A stretch of DNA of 64,000 nucleotides from Tamlana flava (GCF_041287255.1 NZ_JBGGTX010000002.1:682001-746000); one strand, 5' to 3'. Counted from the first letter of the stretch, positions 51,036 through 60,298 are shown. Translations and numbers: made by a program. The notes: a model not told the origin generated them from the letters alone.

Positions 51036-51413
51036 TTATTCCTCTTCAATAAGTGTTAAACTCAGTTTTCCATATTGCTCAGTTGAGTCATTGGCATCAA
51101 TTTGATAGGTGTATTTTCCTTTTTCCAAAGGTGTTTCACCAACGAAATCGATCGGTTGAATGGTATATACTTCACCGTCGATTTCCAACTCTACAAAACC
51201 ATAGCGATAGGCCTTTTCAAATAGTTTGTATTCGGATTTTTCACCCGGACTAAGATTTTCGTAATCCTCTCAAATAACGGTTATGTTTTTATAATCGAAA
51301 GTACTAACATTTGAAATGCGAATCAGGGCTTGGGTGTTTTTAAGGTCGTCATCGGCACAGCCCAAAATCAAAGAAAAAATAGCTGATAAAATTAAGATTC
51401 TAGAAAGTTTCAT
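51036..51413 (-). pseudogene. Small lipoprotein gene interrupted by an in-frame TGA
   Basis: The minus strand from ATG 51413 reads a lipoprotein signal (ILSAIFSLILGCADDD, cysteine 19), then ALIRISNVSTFDYKNITVI. Codon 48 (51270-51272) is TGA, after which the same frame continues for 77 codons (EDYENLSPGEKSEYKLFEKA, then YRYGFVELEIDGEVYTIQP and so on) to a TAA at 51036. The second half has normal coding character and no frameshift is needed. So one base change has broken an otherwise intact 125-residue lipoprotein, or the base is a sequencing error. The gene lies between ftsX (24 bases upstream) and DUF3098 on the same strand. Function unknown. Confidence 0.8.
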
Positions 51414-51437
51414 GTTGAAAATATTTTAGCTAAAACA

Positions 51438-52316
51438 CTAATAATATAACTCGTCTGTTTTTAAATTTAAAAATCTTTGGGTTGCAAAATGGGTGCTTAT
51501 CCATGTAATTATAATGCCTAGGGCAAATACTACTGCGAATAAAAGCACAATTAAAATAGGAGTTTTTAGCAAGCCCAGTTCTGGGAATGTTTGGTTGACG
51601 TAATAAAGCACAATGCCCATACCCACTAAAGCCAAAACGGCACCAATAATACCCAAACGCACGCTTTTCCAAACAAATGGTCGACGAATAAATTGTTTGG
51701 TAGCTCCAACCATTTGCATAGTTTTAATGGTAAAACGTTTGGAGTAAACCGATAGCCTAATGGAGCTATTTATCAGCAATACGGCAATTAAAGTGAAAAT
51801 GCCACTAATGACCAAAACCCAAAAACTGATTTTTTTTACGTTGTCATTCATCAGGTTTACGAGGTCGTTATCATAAGTCACTTCGTCTACAAAGTTTTTT
51901 GAGGTTGCTTCCGTGGAAATTTTCTCAAGTTGCTCTGAGGTTACAAAATCTGCTTTTAAATGTACATCAATGGAATTTTGTAATGGGTTGTAACCCACAA
52001 AATCCATAAAATCCTCACCGTTTTCAGCTTTCATAAATTCGGCAGCCTGTTCTTTTGACACGTATTCGGTAGATTTTACATAATCTGCCATGGCCAAACT
52101 TTTTTCCAATTGATTGATTTCAACTTCTTTGGCAGAATCTTTCAAATAAATGGTAAGTACTACTTGTTCCTTAAAATGGTCAGATACCTTTTTGGCATTA
52201 AGTACCAACATACCCAATAATCCCAGTAAAAACAATACCAAAGCTATACTGAGCACTACCGAAAAATAAGAAGAAATCAGTCTGCGTTTTTGGTGTTTTT
52301 CAAAAGCTGAACTCAT
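51438..52316 (-). CDS. ftsX: Cell division protein FtsX
   Basis: A 292-residue ABC-type permease of the cell-division complex FtsEX. One helix near residue 25 (FSVVLSIALVLFLLGLLGMLV), a periplasmic domain of about 130 residues (VSKEQAAEFMKAENGEDF, NPLQNSIDVHLK) that activates cell-wall hydrolases, then three helices with the coupling segment SKRFTIKTMQMVGATKQFIRRPF. The partner FtsE gene is not beside it, as usual in Bacteroidota. It heads the minus-strand cluster that includes the broken lipoprotein gene, DUF3098, uppP and truB. Confidence 0.92.
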   Translation of the reverse strand: MSSAFEKHQKRRLISSYFSVVLSIALVLFLLGLLGMLVLNAKKVSDHFKEQVVLTIYLKDSAKEVEINQLEKSLAMADYVKSTEYVSKEQAAEFMKAENGEDFMDFVGYNPLQNSIDVHLKADFVTSEQLEKISTEATSKNFVDEVTYDNDLVNLMNDNVKKISFWVLVISGIFTLIAVLLINSSIRLSVYSKRFTIKTMQMVGATKQFIRRPFVWKSVRLGIIGAVLALVGMGIVLYYVNQTFPELGLLKTPILIVLLFAVVFALGIIITWISTHFATQRFLNLKTDELYY

Positions 52317-52397
52317 AAATAATGGATTAACGGCGTAAAAATATAAAAGAAAACTTGATTCATTAGGAATTACAACGTTTAAACTTACTACATTGTT

Positions 52398-53315
52398 TTA
52401 TTTGGCTGGTTTCTTTTCGCGCTTGCCAGTAATGTAAACTCCAGTTGCAACCAAAATACAGCATAGTATTTTAATAAAACTAATATCTTGGGCATATGCG
52501 CTTTGCACAAAAAGAAAAGCAATGATGCTCACCAAAACAAAACTAACAACAGGTTGTAAATACACATAACTGCTGGCTACGGAAGGCATTACATATTTTA
52601 GTGCATAAATATTAAATAGGTATGCCAGAAACGTTGTGAACAAAACCACATAACTTATGGTTAAATAAGTGCTTGTTGTAAAAGCTTCAAAATTGGTGTT
52701 CAAAAAATCGTTTATGCCAAAGGGAAAAACATAAATGAATCCGAATAAAAATATGTAACTGATTACGGTAAGTGCATTGTATTTTTGCATTAAGGTTTTT
52801 GCGAGGACCATGTATAAAGCAAAACTAGCCGCATTTAAAAACACATATAAATTTCCTAAAAATGAGCTTGTGCCCTGTGTTTTATTTCCATAAAGAATTA
52901 AAAAAATAGCACCCGAAGCCGCCAATGCGATACCCATTATTTTGTTTTTGGTGATTCGTTCCTTTAAAATGAAAAAACTAAACACCAAAACCAAAACAGG
53001 TGCCGCCGTTTGAATTATTGAAGCATCAATAGGGGATGTTAAATTTATGCCATGAAAAAACAGCATTTGGTTTAAAGCACCACCAAATAAGCCGCACAGG
53101 GCAAGTTTTAATAGGTCTTTTTTGGCAACCTTTTCCTTGACGAACAATAGTTTAAAAGTCCAAAACAACAACACACAACAGGAAAGTCTAATGAAAATAA
53201 ATGCAGAAGGACCAATTTTATTGGGCATAATGCCTTTGGCAATAATGTAATTTGCCCCATAAATAATATTGGTAGCCAATAAGGCCAAATGTGCCCTTGT
53301 TGTGTTCTGTAACAA
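52398..53315 (-). CDS. DMT-superfamily transporter (EamA type)
   Basis: A 305-residue inner-membrane protein with ten hydrophobic helices in two EamA repeats (residues about 10-140 and 155-295). It starts with LALLATNIIYGANYIIAKGI and has the repeat landmarks PIDASIIQTAAPVLVLVFSFFI and FLQPVVSF-like YLQPVVSFVLV. These proteins export or exchange small metabolites; the substrate cannot be told. It is monocistronic on the minus strand and divergent from leuS, whose promoter lies in the shared 170-base gap. Confidence 0.88.
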   Translation of the reverse strand: MLQNTTRAHLALLATNIIYGANYIIAKGIMPNKIGPSAFIFIRLSCCVLLFWTFKLLFVKEKVAKKDLLKLALCGLFGGALNQMLFFHGINLTSPIDASIIQTAAPVLVLVFSFFILKERITKNKIMGIALAASGAIFLILYGNKTQGTSSFLGNLYVFLNAASFALYMVLAKTLMQKYNALTVISYIFLFGFIYVFPFGINDFLNTNFEAFTTSTYLTISYVVLFTTFLAYLFNIYALKYVMPSVASSYVYLQPVVSFVLVSIIAFLFVQSAYAQDISFIKILCCILVATGVYITGKREKKPAK

Positions 53316-53451
53316 ACTTAATGTGTTATTTATGATGCGAAATTACAAATTGCTTTTTCAAACAAAATTATAATTGCCAGTTTATATTCAATTTCTTTAT
53401 AATGAATGTCATTAAACACAATCAAACGCTTTCAAGTTTCTATATAAACCG

Positions 53452-53459
53452 TAAATTTG
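53452..53459 (+). promoter_or_regulatory. TAnnTTTG -7 box of leuS
   Basis: TAAATTTG, 28 bases before the leuS start codon. Confidence 0.65.
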
Positions 53460-53487
53460 CGCTTTCAAAAAAGCAGAAATACAACAG

Positions 53488-56400
53488 ATGAAATACGATT
53501 TCAATCAAATCGAGGAAAAGTGGCAAGACTATTGGGCAAAAAACCAAACGTTTAAAGCAGAAAACAACTCTGAAAAACCAAAATATTACGTGTTGGATAT
53601 GTTCCCTTATCCAAGTGGAGCAGGTTTACACGTTGGGCATCCCCTAGGTTATATCGCCTCTGATATTTATGCACGATACAAGCGCCATCAAGGGTTTAAC
53701 GTTTTGCATCCACAAGGCTATGATTCTTTTGGTCTGCCTGCGGAACAATATGCGATTCAAACAGGGCAACACCCTGCAATAACCACAGCCGAAAATATTA
53801 AAACCTATCGTCGCCAGTTGGACCAAATTGGCTTTTCGTTCGATTGGAGTCGTGAAGTTCGTACTTCCGACCCAAAATATTACAAATGGACGCAGTGGAT
53901 TTTCATTCAACTGTTTAACTCGTGGTATAACTACAAAAGCGAGAAAGCTGAGGATATTTCAGAGTTGATTAAAATTTTTGAAGTTGAAGGAAACGCCAAT
54001 GTAAATGCTGCTTGCGATGATACTATTGAATTTTTCACAGCGCTAGATTGGAATATTTATGACGACGTAAAAAAGCAAGAAATATTACTACAATATAGAT
54101 TAACCTATTTAGCTGAAACCGAAGTAAACTGGTGTCCTGCTCTAGGAACGGTTTTGGCAAATGACGAAATTGTAAATGGTGTTTCCGAGCGTGGTGGGCA
54201 TCCTGTGGTGCGCAAAAAAATGACGCAATGGAGTATGCGTATTTCGGCGTATGCAGAACGTTTACTTAAAGGTCTGGAAACTATTGACTGGACAGATTCT
54301 TTAAAGGAAAGTCAACGTAACTGGATAGGCAAATCGGTTGGTGCTTCTGTAACTTTCCATGTAAAAAATCATGACAAGGTTATTGAAGTTTTCACGACCC
54401 GTCCAGATACCATTTTCGGAGTAAGTTTTATGACTTTGGCTCCAGAACATGAACTCGTCTTACAAATAACGACTCCAGAACAAAAAGCAGAGGTTGAAGC
54501 TTACATAGAAGCCACAGCTAAACGTAGCGAGCGCGATAGAATGGCCGATGTAAAAACCATTTCAGGAGCATTTACGGGTGCTTATGTAGAACATCCGTTT
54601 ACCAAAGAACCTATTCCGATTTGGATTGGGGATTATGTTTTGGCAGGTTATGGCACTGGTGCGGTAATGAGTGTGCCTTGTGGTGACCAACGTGATTATG
54701 ATTTTGCAAAGCATTTTGACATTGATATCTCCAATATTTTTGAAGGTGTTGACATTAGTGAAGAAGCCTTTGCCGATAAAGAAAAAACCATCATTGCCAA
54801 CAGCGACTTTTTAAACGGTTTAAGCCATAAGGAAGCCACTAAAAAAGTCATACAAGAACTTGAAAAATTAGGTCAAGGACAAGGTAAAACCAATTACCGT
54901 TTGCGCGATGCGGTGTTTAGCCGTCAGCGTTATTGGGGTGAGCCATTTCCGGTGTATTATGTGGATGGCATGCCGCAAATGATTGATGCCAAATATTTAC
55001 CAATTGAATTACCCGAAGTTGAAAAATATTTACCAACCGAAACCGGAGAACCACCATTGGGCAACGCCACAAAATGGGCTTGGTGTACCGAAACCAATAC
55101 GGTGGTTGATAATGACAAAATAGACAACAAAACGGTATTCCCGTTGGAGTTGAATACCATGCCAGGGTGGGCAGGCAGTAGCCAGTATTTTAACCGCTAT
55201 ATGGACCCACATAACGACCAAGAAATATTCTCAAAAGAAGCTATTGATTATTGGCAACAGGTAGATTTATACATTGGCGGTAGCGAGCATGCCACAGGGC
55301 ATTTGTTGTACTCGCGTTTTTGGCAAAAATTTATGTTTGATAAAGGTTATGTAAACCATGACGAATTTGCCAAAAAACTGATTAACCAAGGGATGATTTT
55401 GGGAACGAGTGCTTTTGTGTGTAAGATTACAGATTTTGCATTGACATATGGAGAAGATATTAAAATTAAGGATGATGCAATTGAAATCAGCTTAGAGGAA
55501 TTAGAAATTAGGAATGATGTTGTTAAAAAATTAGAAAGTAGATTTTCCAATACCTTCATTTCTTTTGATTTTTTGGAAGAAACATTCAATGAGCAGTTTA
55601 AAAGGTTTCCATTATTCATAAGAGCAAAGGAAGTTGAACCTCTCAAGAATATTTTTTTAAAAGAAGGTTTTGATGAAAATATAACTTTAACAGTGAATCC
55701 TTATCATGTTGATATACAGTTTTTAAAAGTAGTTAAAGAAGGGGCAAACTTTAAATATACTGATGAATTGGTAGTTGATAAATTTAAAAACTGGCGCCAA
55801 GAATATGAGAAATCAGAATTAATTTCTGATATAAATGGTGTTTTTAAGGTATTTCGAGATGTCGAAAAAATGTCCAAGTCCAAATACAACGTCGTTAATC
55901 CAGACCAAATTTGTGAAGATTATGGTGCTGACAGTTTACGTTTGTACGAAATGTTTTTAGGGCCGTTAGAGCAATACAAACCTTGGAATACTGCTGGTAT
56001 TACAGGCGTGCACAGTTTCCTTAAAAAACTTTGGAAACTTTATATTGGCGAAAATGGTTTGAATGTCACCGATACCGAACCAACAAAAGACAGTTTGAAA
56101 ACCCTTCATAAAACCATAAAAAAAGTAAAGGAAGATATCGAGAATTTCTCTTTCAACACGTCGGTATCAACCTTTATGATTGCGGTAAATGAGTTGACGG
56201 CTCAAAAATGCACAAGTAAAGACATTTTAGAGCCCTTGTTGGTTTTAATTTCGCCGTATGCGCCACACATTGCCGAGGAATTGTGGAGCAAATTGGGACA
56301 TAATGAGTCTATTTCAACAGCGCCTTTTCCAAAATTTGAGGAAAAATATTTGGTTGAAAGCAGTAAAAACTACCCGATTTCTTTCAACGGAAAAATGCGT

Positions 56401-56547
56401 TTCACATTAGAATTACCGTTAGACATGAGCAAAGAGGATATTGAAAAAACGGTTCTAGAAAATGAAAAAACCCAGGAGCAATTGCAAGGTAGAACACCTA
56501 AAAAAGTAATTGTAGTGCCCGGTAAAATTGTAAACATCGTTGGCTAA
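53488..56547 (+). CDS. leuS: Leucyl-tRNA synthetase with enlarged insertions
   Basis: A 1019-residue class I synthetase, about 160 longer than E. coli LeuRS. HVGH (residues 48-51) and KMSKS (794-798) form the catalytic site. The editing domain is present (TRPDTIFGVSFMTLAPEHEL, GTGAVMSVPCGDQRDYDF). Two inserts explain the length: a block around residues 150-210 (SEKAEDISELIKIFEVEGNA) that is usual for the phylum, and the segment from about 644 to 790, of which roughly 90 residues (TDFALTYGEDI to LTVNPYHVDI) look extra and are notably A/T rich. The anticodon-binding end is normal. It overlaps the SemiSWEET gene by 8 bases. Confidence 0.95.
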   Translation: MKYDFNQIEEKWQDYWAKNQTFKAENNSEKPKYYVLDMFPYPSGAGLHVGHPLGYIASDIYARYKRHQGFNVLHPQGYDSFGLPAEQYAIQTGQHPAITTAENIKTYRRQLDQIGFSFDWSREVRTSDPKYYKWTQWIFIQLFNSWYNYKSEKAEDISELIKIFEVEGNANVNAACDDTIEFFTALDWNIYDDVKKQEILLQYRLTYLAETEVNWCPALGTVLANDEIVNGVSERGGHPVVRKKMTQWSMRISAYAERLLKGLETIDWTDSLKESQRNWIGKSVGASVTFHVKNHDKVIEVFTTRPDTIFGVSFMTLAPEHELVLQITTPEQKAEVEAYIEATAKRSERDRMADVKTISGAFTGAYVEHPFTKEPIPIWIGDYVLAGYGTGAVMSVPCGDQRDYDFAKHFDIDISNIFEGVDISEEAFADKEKTIIANSDFLNGLSHKEATKKVIQELEKLGQGQGKTNYRLRDAVFSRQRYWGEPFPVYYVDGMPQMIDAKYLPIELPEVEKYLPTETGEPPLGNATKWAWCTETNTVVDNDKIDNKTVFPLELNTMPGWAGSSQYFNRYMDPHNDQEIFSKEAIDYWQQVDLYIGGSEHATGHLLYSRFWQKFMFDKGYVNHDEFAKKLINQGMILGTSAFVCKITDFALTYGEDIKIKDDAIEISLEELEIRNDVVKKLESRFSNTFISFDFLEETFNEQFKRFPLFIRAKEVEPLKNIFLKEGFDENITLTVNPYHVDIQFLKVVKEGANFKYTDELVVDKFKNWRQEYEKSELISDINGVFKVFRDVEKMSKSKYNVVNPDQICEDYGADSLRLYEMFLGPLEQYKPWNTAGITGVHSFLKKLWKLYIGENGLNVTDTEPTKDSLKTLHKTIKKVKEDIENFSFNTSVSTFMIAVNELTAQKCTSKDILEPLLVLISPYAPHIAEELWSKLGHNESISTAPFPKFEEKYLVESSKNYPISFNGKMRFTLELPLDMSKEDIEKTVLENEKTQEQLQGRTPKKVIVVPGKIVNIVG

Positions 56548-56803
56548 TTACACCGAAATAACAGGATTCATTGCTGCTGTTTTAACTACAGCAGCTTTTT
56601 TGCCACAGGTTTATAAAACTTGGAAAACTAAAGACGTTTCTGCACTGTCACTACCCATGCTTTTAATGTTTTTTGTTGGTGTCTTCACTTGGCTCATATA
56701 TGGGTTTCTCAAAAACAGTCCATCCATAATTTTTGCAAATAGCATTACCATTGTATCTGCTTTTTTGTTGATTTATTTCAAAATCGTCCATACAAAAAGA
56801 TAA
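56540..56803 (+). CDS. SemiSWEET-family sugar transporter
   Basis: An 87-residue protein with three membrane helices, the single-repeat bacterial form of SWEET carriers. The PQ-loop motif FLPQVYKTWKTKDVSALSLP and the conserved WLIYGF block of helix 2 are clear. It would work as a dimer to let small sugars cross the membrane. It starts with TTG inside the end of leuS (8 bases of overlap); no ATG is available before the second helix, so the TTG is needed. A hairpin follows. Confidence 0.85.
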   Translation: MANYTEITGFIAAVLTTAAFLPQVYKTWKTKDVSALSLPMLLMFFVGVFTWLIYGFLKNSPSIIFANSITIVSAFLLIYFKIVHTKR

Positions 56804-56809
56804 ATTTTT

Positions 56810-56836
56810 AAAACCTATTATATCAATAGGTTTTAT
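56810..56836 (+). terminator. Probable terminator after the SemiSWEET gene
   Basis: AAACCTATT paired with AATAGGTTT around a 5-base loop; the T run is short, so termination may be partial. Confidence 0.6.
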
Positions 56837-56919
56837 TTAATTGTTAGTAAAAAGTTAAATTTCATATAGAATTATTAACTAAAGCACCTAATCGTTGTTT
56901 ATTTTCAATTTAATTGATT

Positions 56920-56927
56920 TAATTTTG
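56920..56927 (+). promoter_or_regulatory. TAnnTTTG -7 box of ald
   Basis: TAATTTTG, 34 bases before ATG 56962, with a TTG about 22 bases upstream. It overlaps the start of the longer open frame, so the later ATG is used. Confidence 0.6.
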
Positions 56928-56961
56928 CGCTTTGATTTTAAATAACCTAAAAATAAAGCAA

Positions 56962-58062
56962 ATGAAAATTGGTGTTCCTATTGAAATAAAAAACAACGAG
57001 AACAGAGTGGGTATGACACCTTCTGGTGTTTTTGAACTTACCAAAAGAAACCATGAGGTTTATGTACAAAAAAATGCCGGGTTTAACAGTGGTTTTCATG
57101 ACGAAGATTACATTGAAGCTGGAGCTAAAATCCTAGAAACCATTGAGCAGGTTTACGATACTGCAGAAATGATCGTAAAAGTTAAAGAGCCAATAGAAAA
57201 GGAGTATCATTTAATTAAACCAGACCAAGTGGTGTTTACTTATTTTCATTTTGCTTCAAGTGAGGTGTTAACAAACGCCATGATCAAAAGTAACGCCATA
57301 TGCATTGCCTACGAAACTGTAGAAGATGAAGATGGAACGTTACCATTATTGGTTCCAATGTCTGAAGTTGCGGGACGTATGTCTATTCAGCAAGGTGCAA
57401 AATATTTGGAGAAACCAATTAAAGGTCGTGGTATTTTGTTGGGTGGTGTTCCGGGAGTTCCGCCAGCAAAGGTTTTAATTTTAGGTGCTGGTGTTGTTGG
57501 TTATCAAGCTGCAAAAATGGCTGCAGGATTAGGAGCTTTGGTTATTATAATGGACATCAATATGAAAGCCCTTCGTTATGTTAGCGATTCTATGCCTAAT
57601 AACGTTATTAGTGAATTTTCAAGTGAGTATAACATAAGAAAGCATATCAAGGACTCCGATTTAATCATTGGTGGTGTTCTCATAAAAGGTGCAAAAGCAC
57701 CTAAACTCATTACCCGAGATATGCTAAAAGATATGCGCCATGGTACTGTAATTGTAGATGTAGCTGTGGATCAAGGGGGCTGTTTTGAAACCACAAAGCC
57801 TACAACCCATGAGCATCCAACCTACATCATTGATGAAGTGGTACATTACAGCGTTGCCAACATGCCGGGGGCTGTTCCTTATACGTCAACAGTGGCATTA
57901 ACAAACGTAACGTTGCCTTACGTTATAAGGTTGGCAAACGATGGCTGGAAAAAAGCTTGCAAAGACAGCAAATCTTTGTCTAAAGGTCTAAACATTGTAA
58001 ATGGAAAAATTGTTTACAAAGAAATAGCCGAAGCCTTTGATATGGAGTTTGCCAATGCATAA
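56962..58062 (+). CDS. ald: Alanine dehydrogenase
   Basis: A 366-residue NAD-dependent enzyme that interconverts alanine with pyruvate and ammonia. Motifs: MKIGVPIEIKNNENRVGMTP at the start with the substrate-binding R, VKVKEPIEKEY with the catalytic K, TYFHFASS with the H, the NAD-binding ILGAGVVGYQAAKMAAGLGA, and VDQGGCFETTKPTTHE. Length and motifs are normal. The ATG 56962 is chosen from the promoter box and family N-terminus. A strong terminator follows. Confidence 0.95.
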   Translation: MKIGVPIEIKNNENRVGMTPSGVFELTKRNHEVYVQKNAGFNSGFHDEDYIEAGAKILETIEQVYDTAEMIVKVKEPIEKEYHLIKPDQVVFTYFHFASSEVLTNAMIKSNAICIAYETVEDEDGTLPLLVPMSEVAGRMSIQQGAKYLEKPIKGRGILLGGVPGVPPAKVLILGAGVVGYQAAKMAAGLGALVIIMDINMKALRYVSDSMPNNVISEFSSEYNIRKHIKDSDLIIGGVLIKGAKAPKLITRDMLKDMRHGTVIVDVAVDQGGCFETTKPTTHEHPTYIIDEVVHYSVANMPGAVPYTSTVALTNVTLPYVIRLANDGWKKACKDSKSLSKGLNIVNGKIVYKEIAEAFDMEFANA

Positions 58063-58080
58063 CAAGAAATAAACTGTTTT

Positions 58081-58119
58081 AAAAACGGGATGCCTTCAAT
58101 AAGGTTTCCCGTTTTTTTT
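58081..58119 (+). terminator. Terminator after ald
   Basis: AAAACGGGA and CCTT pair with AAGG and TTCCCGTTTT across a short loop, then a run of T; a strong intrinsic terminator. Confidence 0.85.
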
Positions 58120-58193
58120 ACCATGATTTCAGGATGTTAATTTTTAACACAATTTTAAATACTGACATAATATCATGCCAGATTAAATGGCGT

Positions 58194-58201
58194 TATTTTT
58201 G
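58194..58201 (+). promoter_or_regulatory. TAnnTTTG -7 box of the zinc metallopeptidase gene
   Basis: TATTTTTG, 42 bases before the start codon. Confidence 0.6.
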
Positions 58202-58242
58202 TTATATTTAGTTCAGATTAAATTTTTAAAAAAGAAAAACAA

Positions 58243-58938
58243 ATGTTAGGATATTATATATTAATTGGAGCCATTGCTCTGGTAAGTTGGATGGTGAGCA
58301 ATACGCTGAAGCGAAAGTTTGAAAAATATTCAAAAGTTCAGCTTCGTAATGGTATGAGCGGTAAAGAAATTGCCGAAAAAATGTTGTCAGATAATGGCAT
58401 ATACGATGTTGAGGTTATCTCAACACCTGGACAATTGACTGATCATTACAACCCAAAAAATAAAACGGTTAATTTAAGTGAAGCTGTTTATAACCAACGT
58501 AATGCGGCTTCAGCTGCTGTGGCGGCACACGAATGTGGTCATGCGGTTCAGCACGCAAAAGCGTATCAATGGTTGCAAATGCGCTCGGCCTTAGTGCCAG
58601 TTGTTAGTGTGACATCTGGAATGTCTCAATGGCTTATCATTGGTGGCTTAATTTTAGGTGGAGCTGCCGGTCTGGGATTAGGCTGGTGGGTTGCTGCTGC
58701 AGGCGTGGCATTCATGGGATTTGCTACTTTGTTTAGCTTTATCACACTTCCGGTGGAATATGACGCCAGCAATCGTGCATTGGCATGGCTAAAAAACAAA
58801 AATATGGTATCTCAAGAAGAATATGCCGGTTCCGAGGATGCCTTAAAATGGGCAGCGAGAACCTATTTGGTTGCAGCCATAGGTGCTTTGGCTAACTTGT
58901 TATATTGGGCGCTTCAAGTATTTGGTGGCAGGGATTAA
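58243..58938 (+). CDS. YugP-type membrane zinc metallopeptidase
   Basis: A 231-residue integral membrane protein of the neutral zinc metallopeptidase family. The zinc motif HEXXH reads AHECGHAVQHAKAYQ near residue 88, within the family block NLSEAVYNQRNAASAAVAAH. Three or so hydrophobic helices flank it, one at the N-terminus and two after residue 125 (WLIIGGLILGGAAGLGLGWW and following). The substrate is unknown. The gene has its own promoter box and terminator, so it is monocistronic. Confidence 0.9.
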   Translation: MLGYYILIGAIALVSWMVSNTLKRKFEKYSKVQLRNGMSGKEIAEKMLSDNGIYDVEVISTPGQLTDHYNPKNKTVNLSEAVYNQRNAASAAVAAHECGHAVQHAKAYQWLQMRSALVPVVSVTSGMSQWLIIGGLILGGAAGLGLGWWVAAAGVAFMGFATLFSFITLPVEYDASNRALAWLKNKNMVSQEEYAGSEDALKWAARTYLVAAIGALANLLYWALQVFGGRD

Positions 58939-58957
58939 ATCTGAAAAACTTTTAATT

Positions 58958-58987
58958 AAAAGCCTTGAATCAATTCAAGGCTTTTTT
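58958..58987 (+). terminator. Terminator after the zinc metallopeptidase gene
   Basis: AAAAGCCTTGAAT paired with ATTCAAGGCTTTT, a 2-base loop and a T run; perfect over 13 pairs. Confidence 0.9.
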
Positions 58988-59031
58988 GTTTCATTATGTT
59001 TAGCTTCAACGCTTCAAAATGAAAGAAAATA

Positions 59032-60288
59032 ATGGTATCTTCCAAAAGTAAAAGGTCTCTTTTGGAAGCGCACGAATTATACGATATTACTATTGTTGGT
59101 GGAGGCATTGTAGGTGCTGCAACGGCTTATAAACTTCAGCTGAAATATCCGCATTTACAATTGTTGCTCATTGAAAAAGAACATGAATTGGCCGCACACC
59201 AAACGGGCAATAATTCTGGGGTTATTCACTCCGGATTATACTATAAACCAGGTTCTGCCAAAGCAAAAAACTGTATTGATGGCCGAAAGCAATTGGTAAA
59301 GTTTGCTAAGGAATACGGTATTAAACATGATGTTTGCGGAAAAGTGGTTGCGGCAGTTGAGGAATCGGAATTGCCGTTCATGGACAAAATTTTTCAAAAT
59401 GGTTTGGCAAACAATACCGAGGGTATCGAAAAAATAAACGCCAATCAGTTAAAAGAAATCGAACCTTCTGTAAACAGCATTGGTGGCATTTGGGTGCCAT
59501 GTACAGGTATTATTGATTTTAGGGGAACCACCGAGAAATTAGCGGAATTGGTTTTAGCCAAACAATCAAAAAGCAAAATTGTCTTAGGTGAAAAGGTTGT
59601 GGATTGTGTCCATGAAGCTGAAACAATTATCATAATAACATCTAAAAATAAATACAAAACCAAGCACGTCATTTTTTGTGGTGGGTTGCAAGCCGATAGG
59701 CTGGCGAAAAAGGATAATGTGAAACTTAAAGAAAAAGTGGTTGGATTTCGGGGTGATTATTACAATTTAACCGAGCAAGCTAAAGGGAAGGTTAAAAACT
59801 TAATATATCCCATTCCCAATCCTGCTTTTCCGTTTCTTGGTGTTCATTTCACGCGGATGGTAAATGGTGATATAGAATGTGGTCCGAATGCGGTTTTAAC
59901 GCTTAAAAGGGAAGGCTATAAGAAAACAGATTTCAACATAAAAGACACGTTGGAGGCGCTATCCTATTCGGGAACATGGAACCTGTTATTTAACCATACC
60001 AAGTTTGCATTAAACGAATACCGCAGAGCATTTTCAAAAAAACTGTTTTTGAAAACCTTGCAGCGGTTGATTCCGTCGTTAACCATGGAAGATATTGAGC
60101 CCGGAAGAGCAGGAGTCCGCGCGATGCTTCTAAAAGAAGACGGCAAGATGCAAGACGATTTTAGAATTGAATATAAAGAAAGAAGCATCCATGTGTTAAA
60201 CGCACCATCACCTGCAGCCACGGCATGTTTGGCTATTGGCGACAGAATTTGTGAGATGGCTACTGAACGTTTCGTTTTAGATTCATAA
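59032..60288 (+). CDS. lhgO: L-2-hydroxyglutarate oxidase
   Basis: A 418-residue FAD-dependent enzyme that oxidises L-2-hydroxyglutarate, a by-product of dehydrogenase promiscuity, to 2-oxoglutarate and feeds electrons to the membrane. The Rossmann motif DITIVGGGIVGAATAYKLQ lies near residue 20, followed by the family mark HQTGNNSGVIHSGLYYKPGS. Further marks are GFRGDYYNL, HFTRMVNGDIECGPNAVLT and the C-terminal NAPSPAATACLAIGD. It starts the lhgO-aminotransferase-amidase operon; the next gene begins 10 bases after its stop. Confidence 0.94.
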   Translation: MVSSKSKRSLLEAHELYDITIVGGGIVGAATAYKLQLKYPHLQLLLIEKEHELAAHQTGNNSGVIHSGLYYKPGSAKAKNCIDGRKQLVKFAKEYGIKHDVCGKVVAAVEESELPFMDKIFQNGLANNTEGIEKINANQLKEIEPSVNSIGGIWVPCTGIIDFRGTTEKLAELVLAKQSKSKIVLGEKVVDCVHEAETIIIITSKNKYKTKHVIFCGGLQADRLAKKDNVKLKEKVVGFRGDYYNLTEQAKGKVKNLIYPIPNPAFPFLGVHFTRMVNGDIECGPNAVLTLKREGYKKTDFNIKDTLEALSYSGTWNLLFNHTKFALNEYRRAFSKKLFLKTLQRLIPSLTMEDIEPGRAGVRAMLLKEDGKMQDDFRIEYKERSIHVLNAPSPAATACLAIGDRICEMATERFVLDS

Positions 60289-60298
60289 CTTTACAAGT

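Noticed and set aside
51270..51272. TGA read as selenocysteine in the interrupted lipoprotein
   Set aside because: No selenocysteine-insertion hairpin is evident after the codon, no selenium genes are in the window, and lipoproteins of this kind are not selenoproteins; a nonsense change or base error is simpler.
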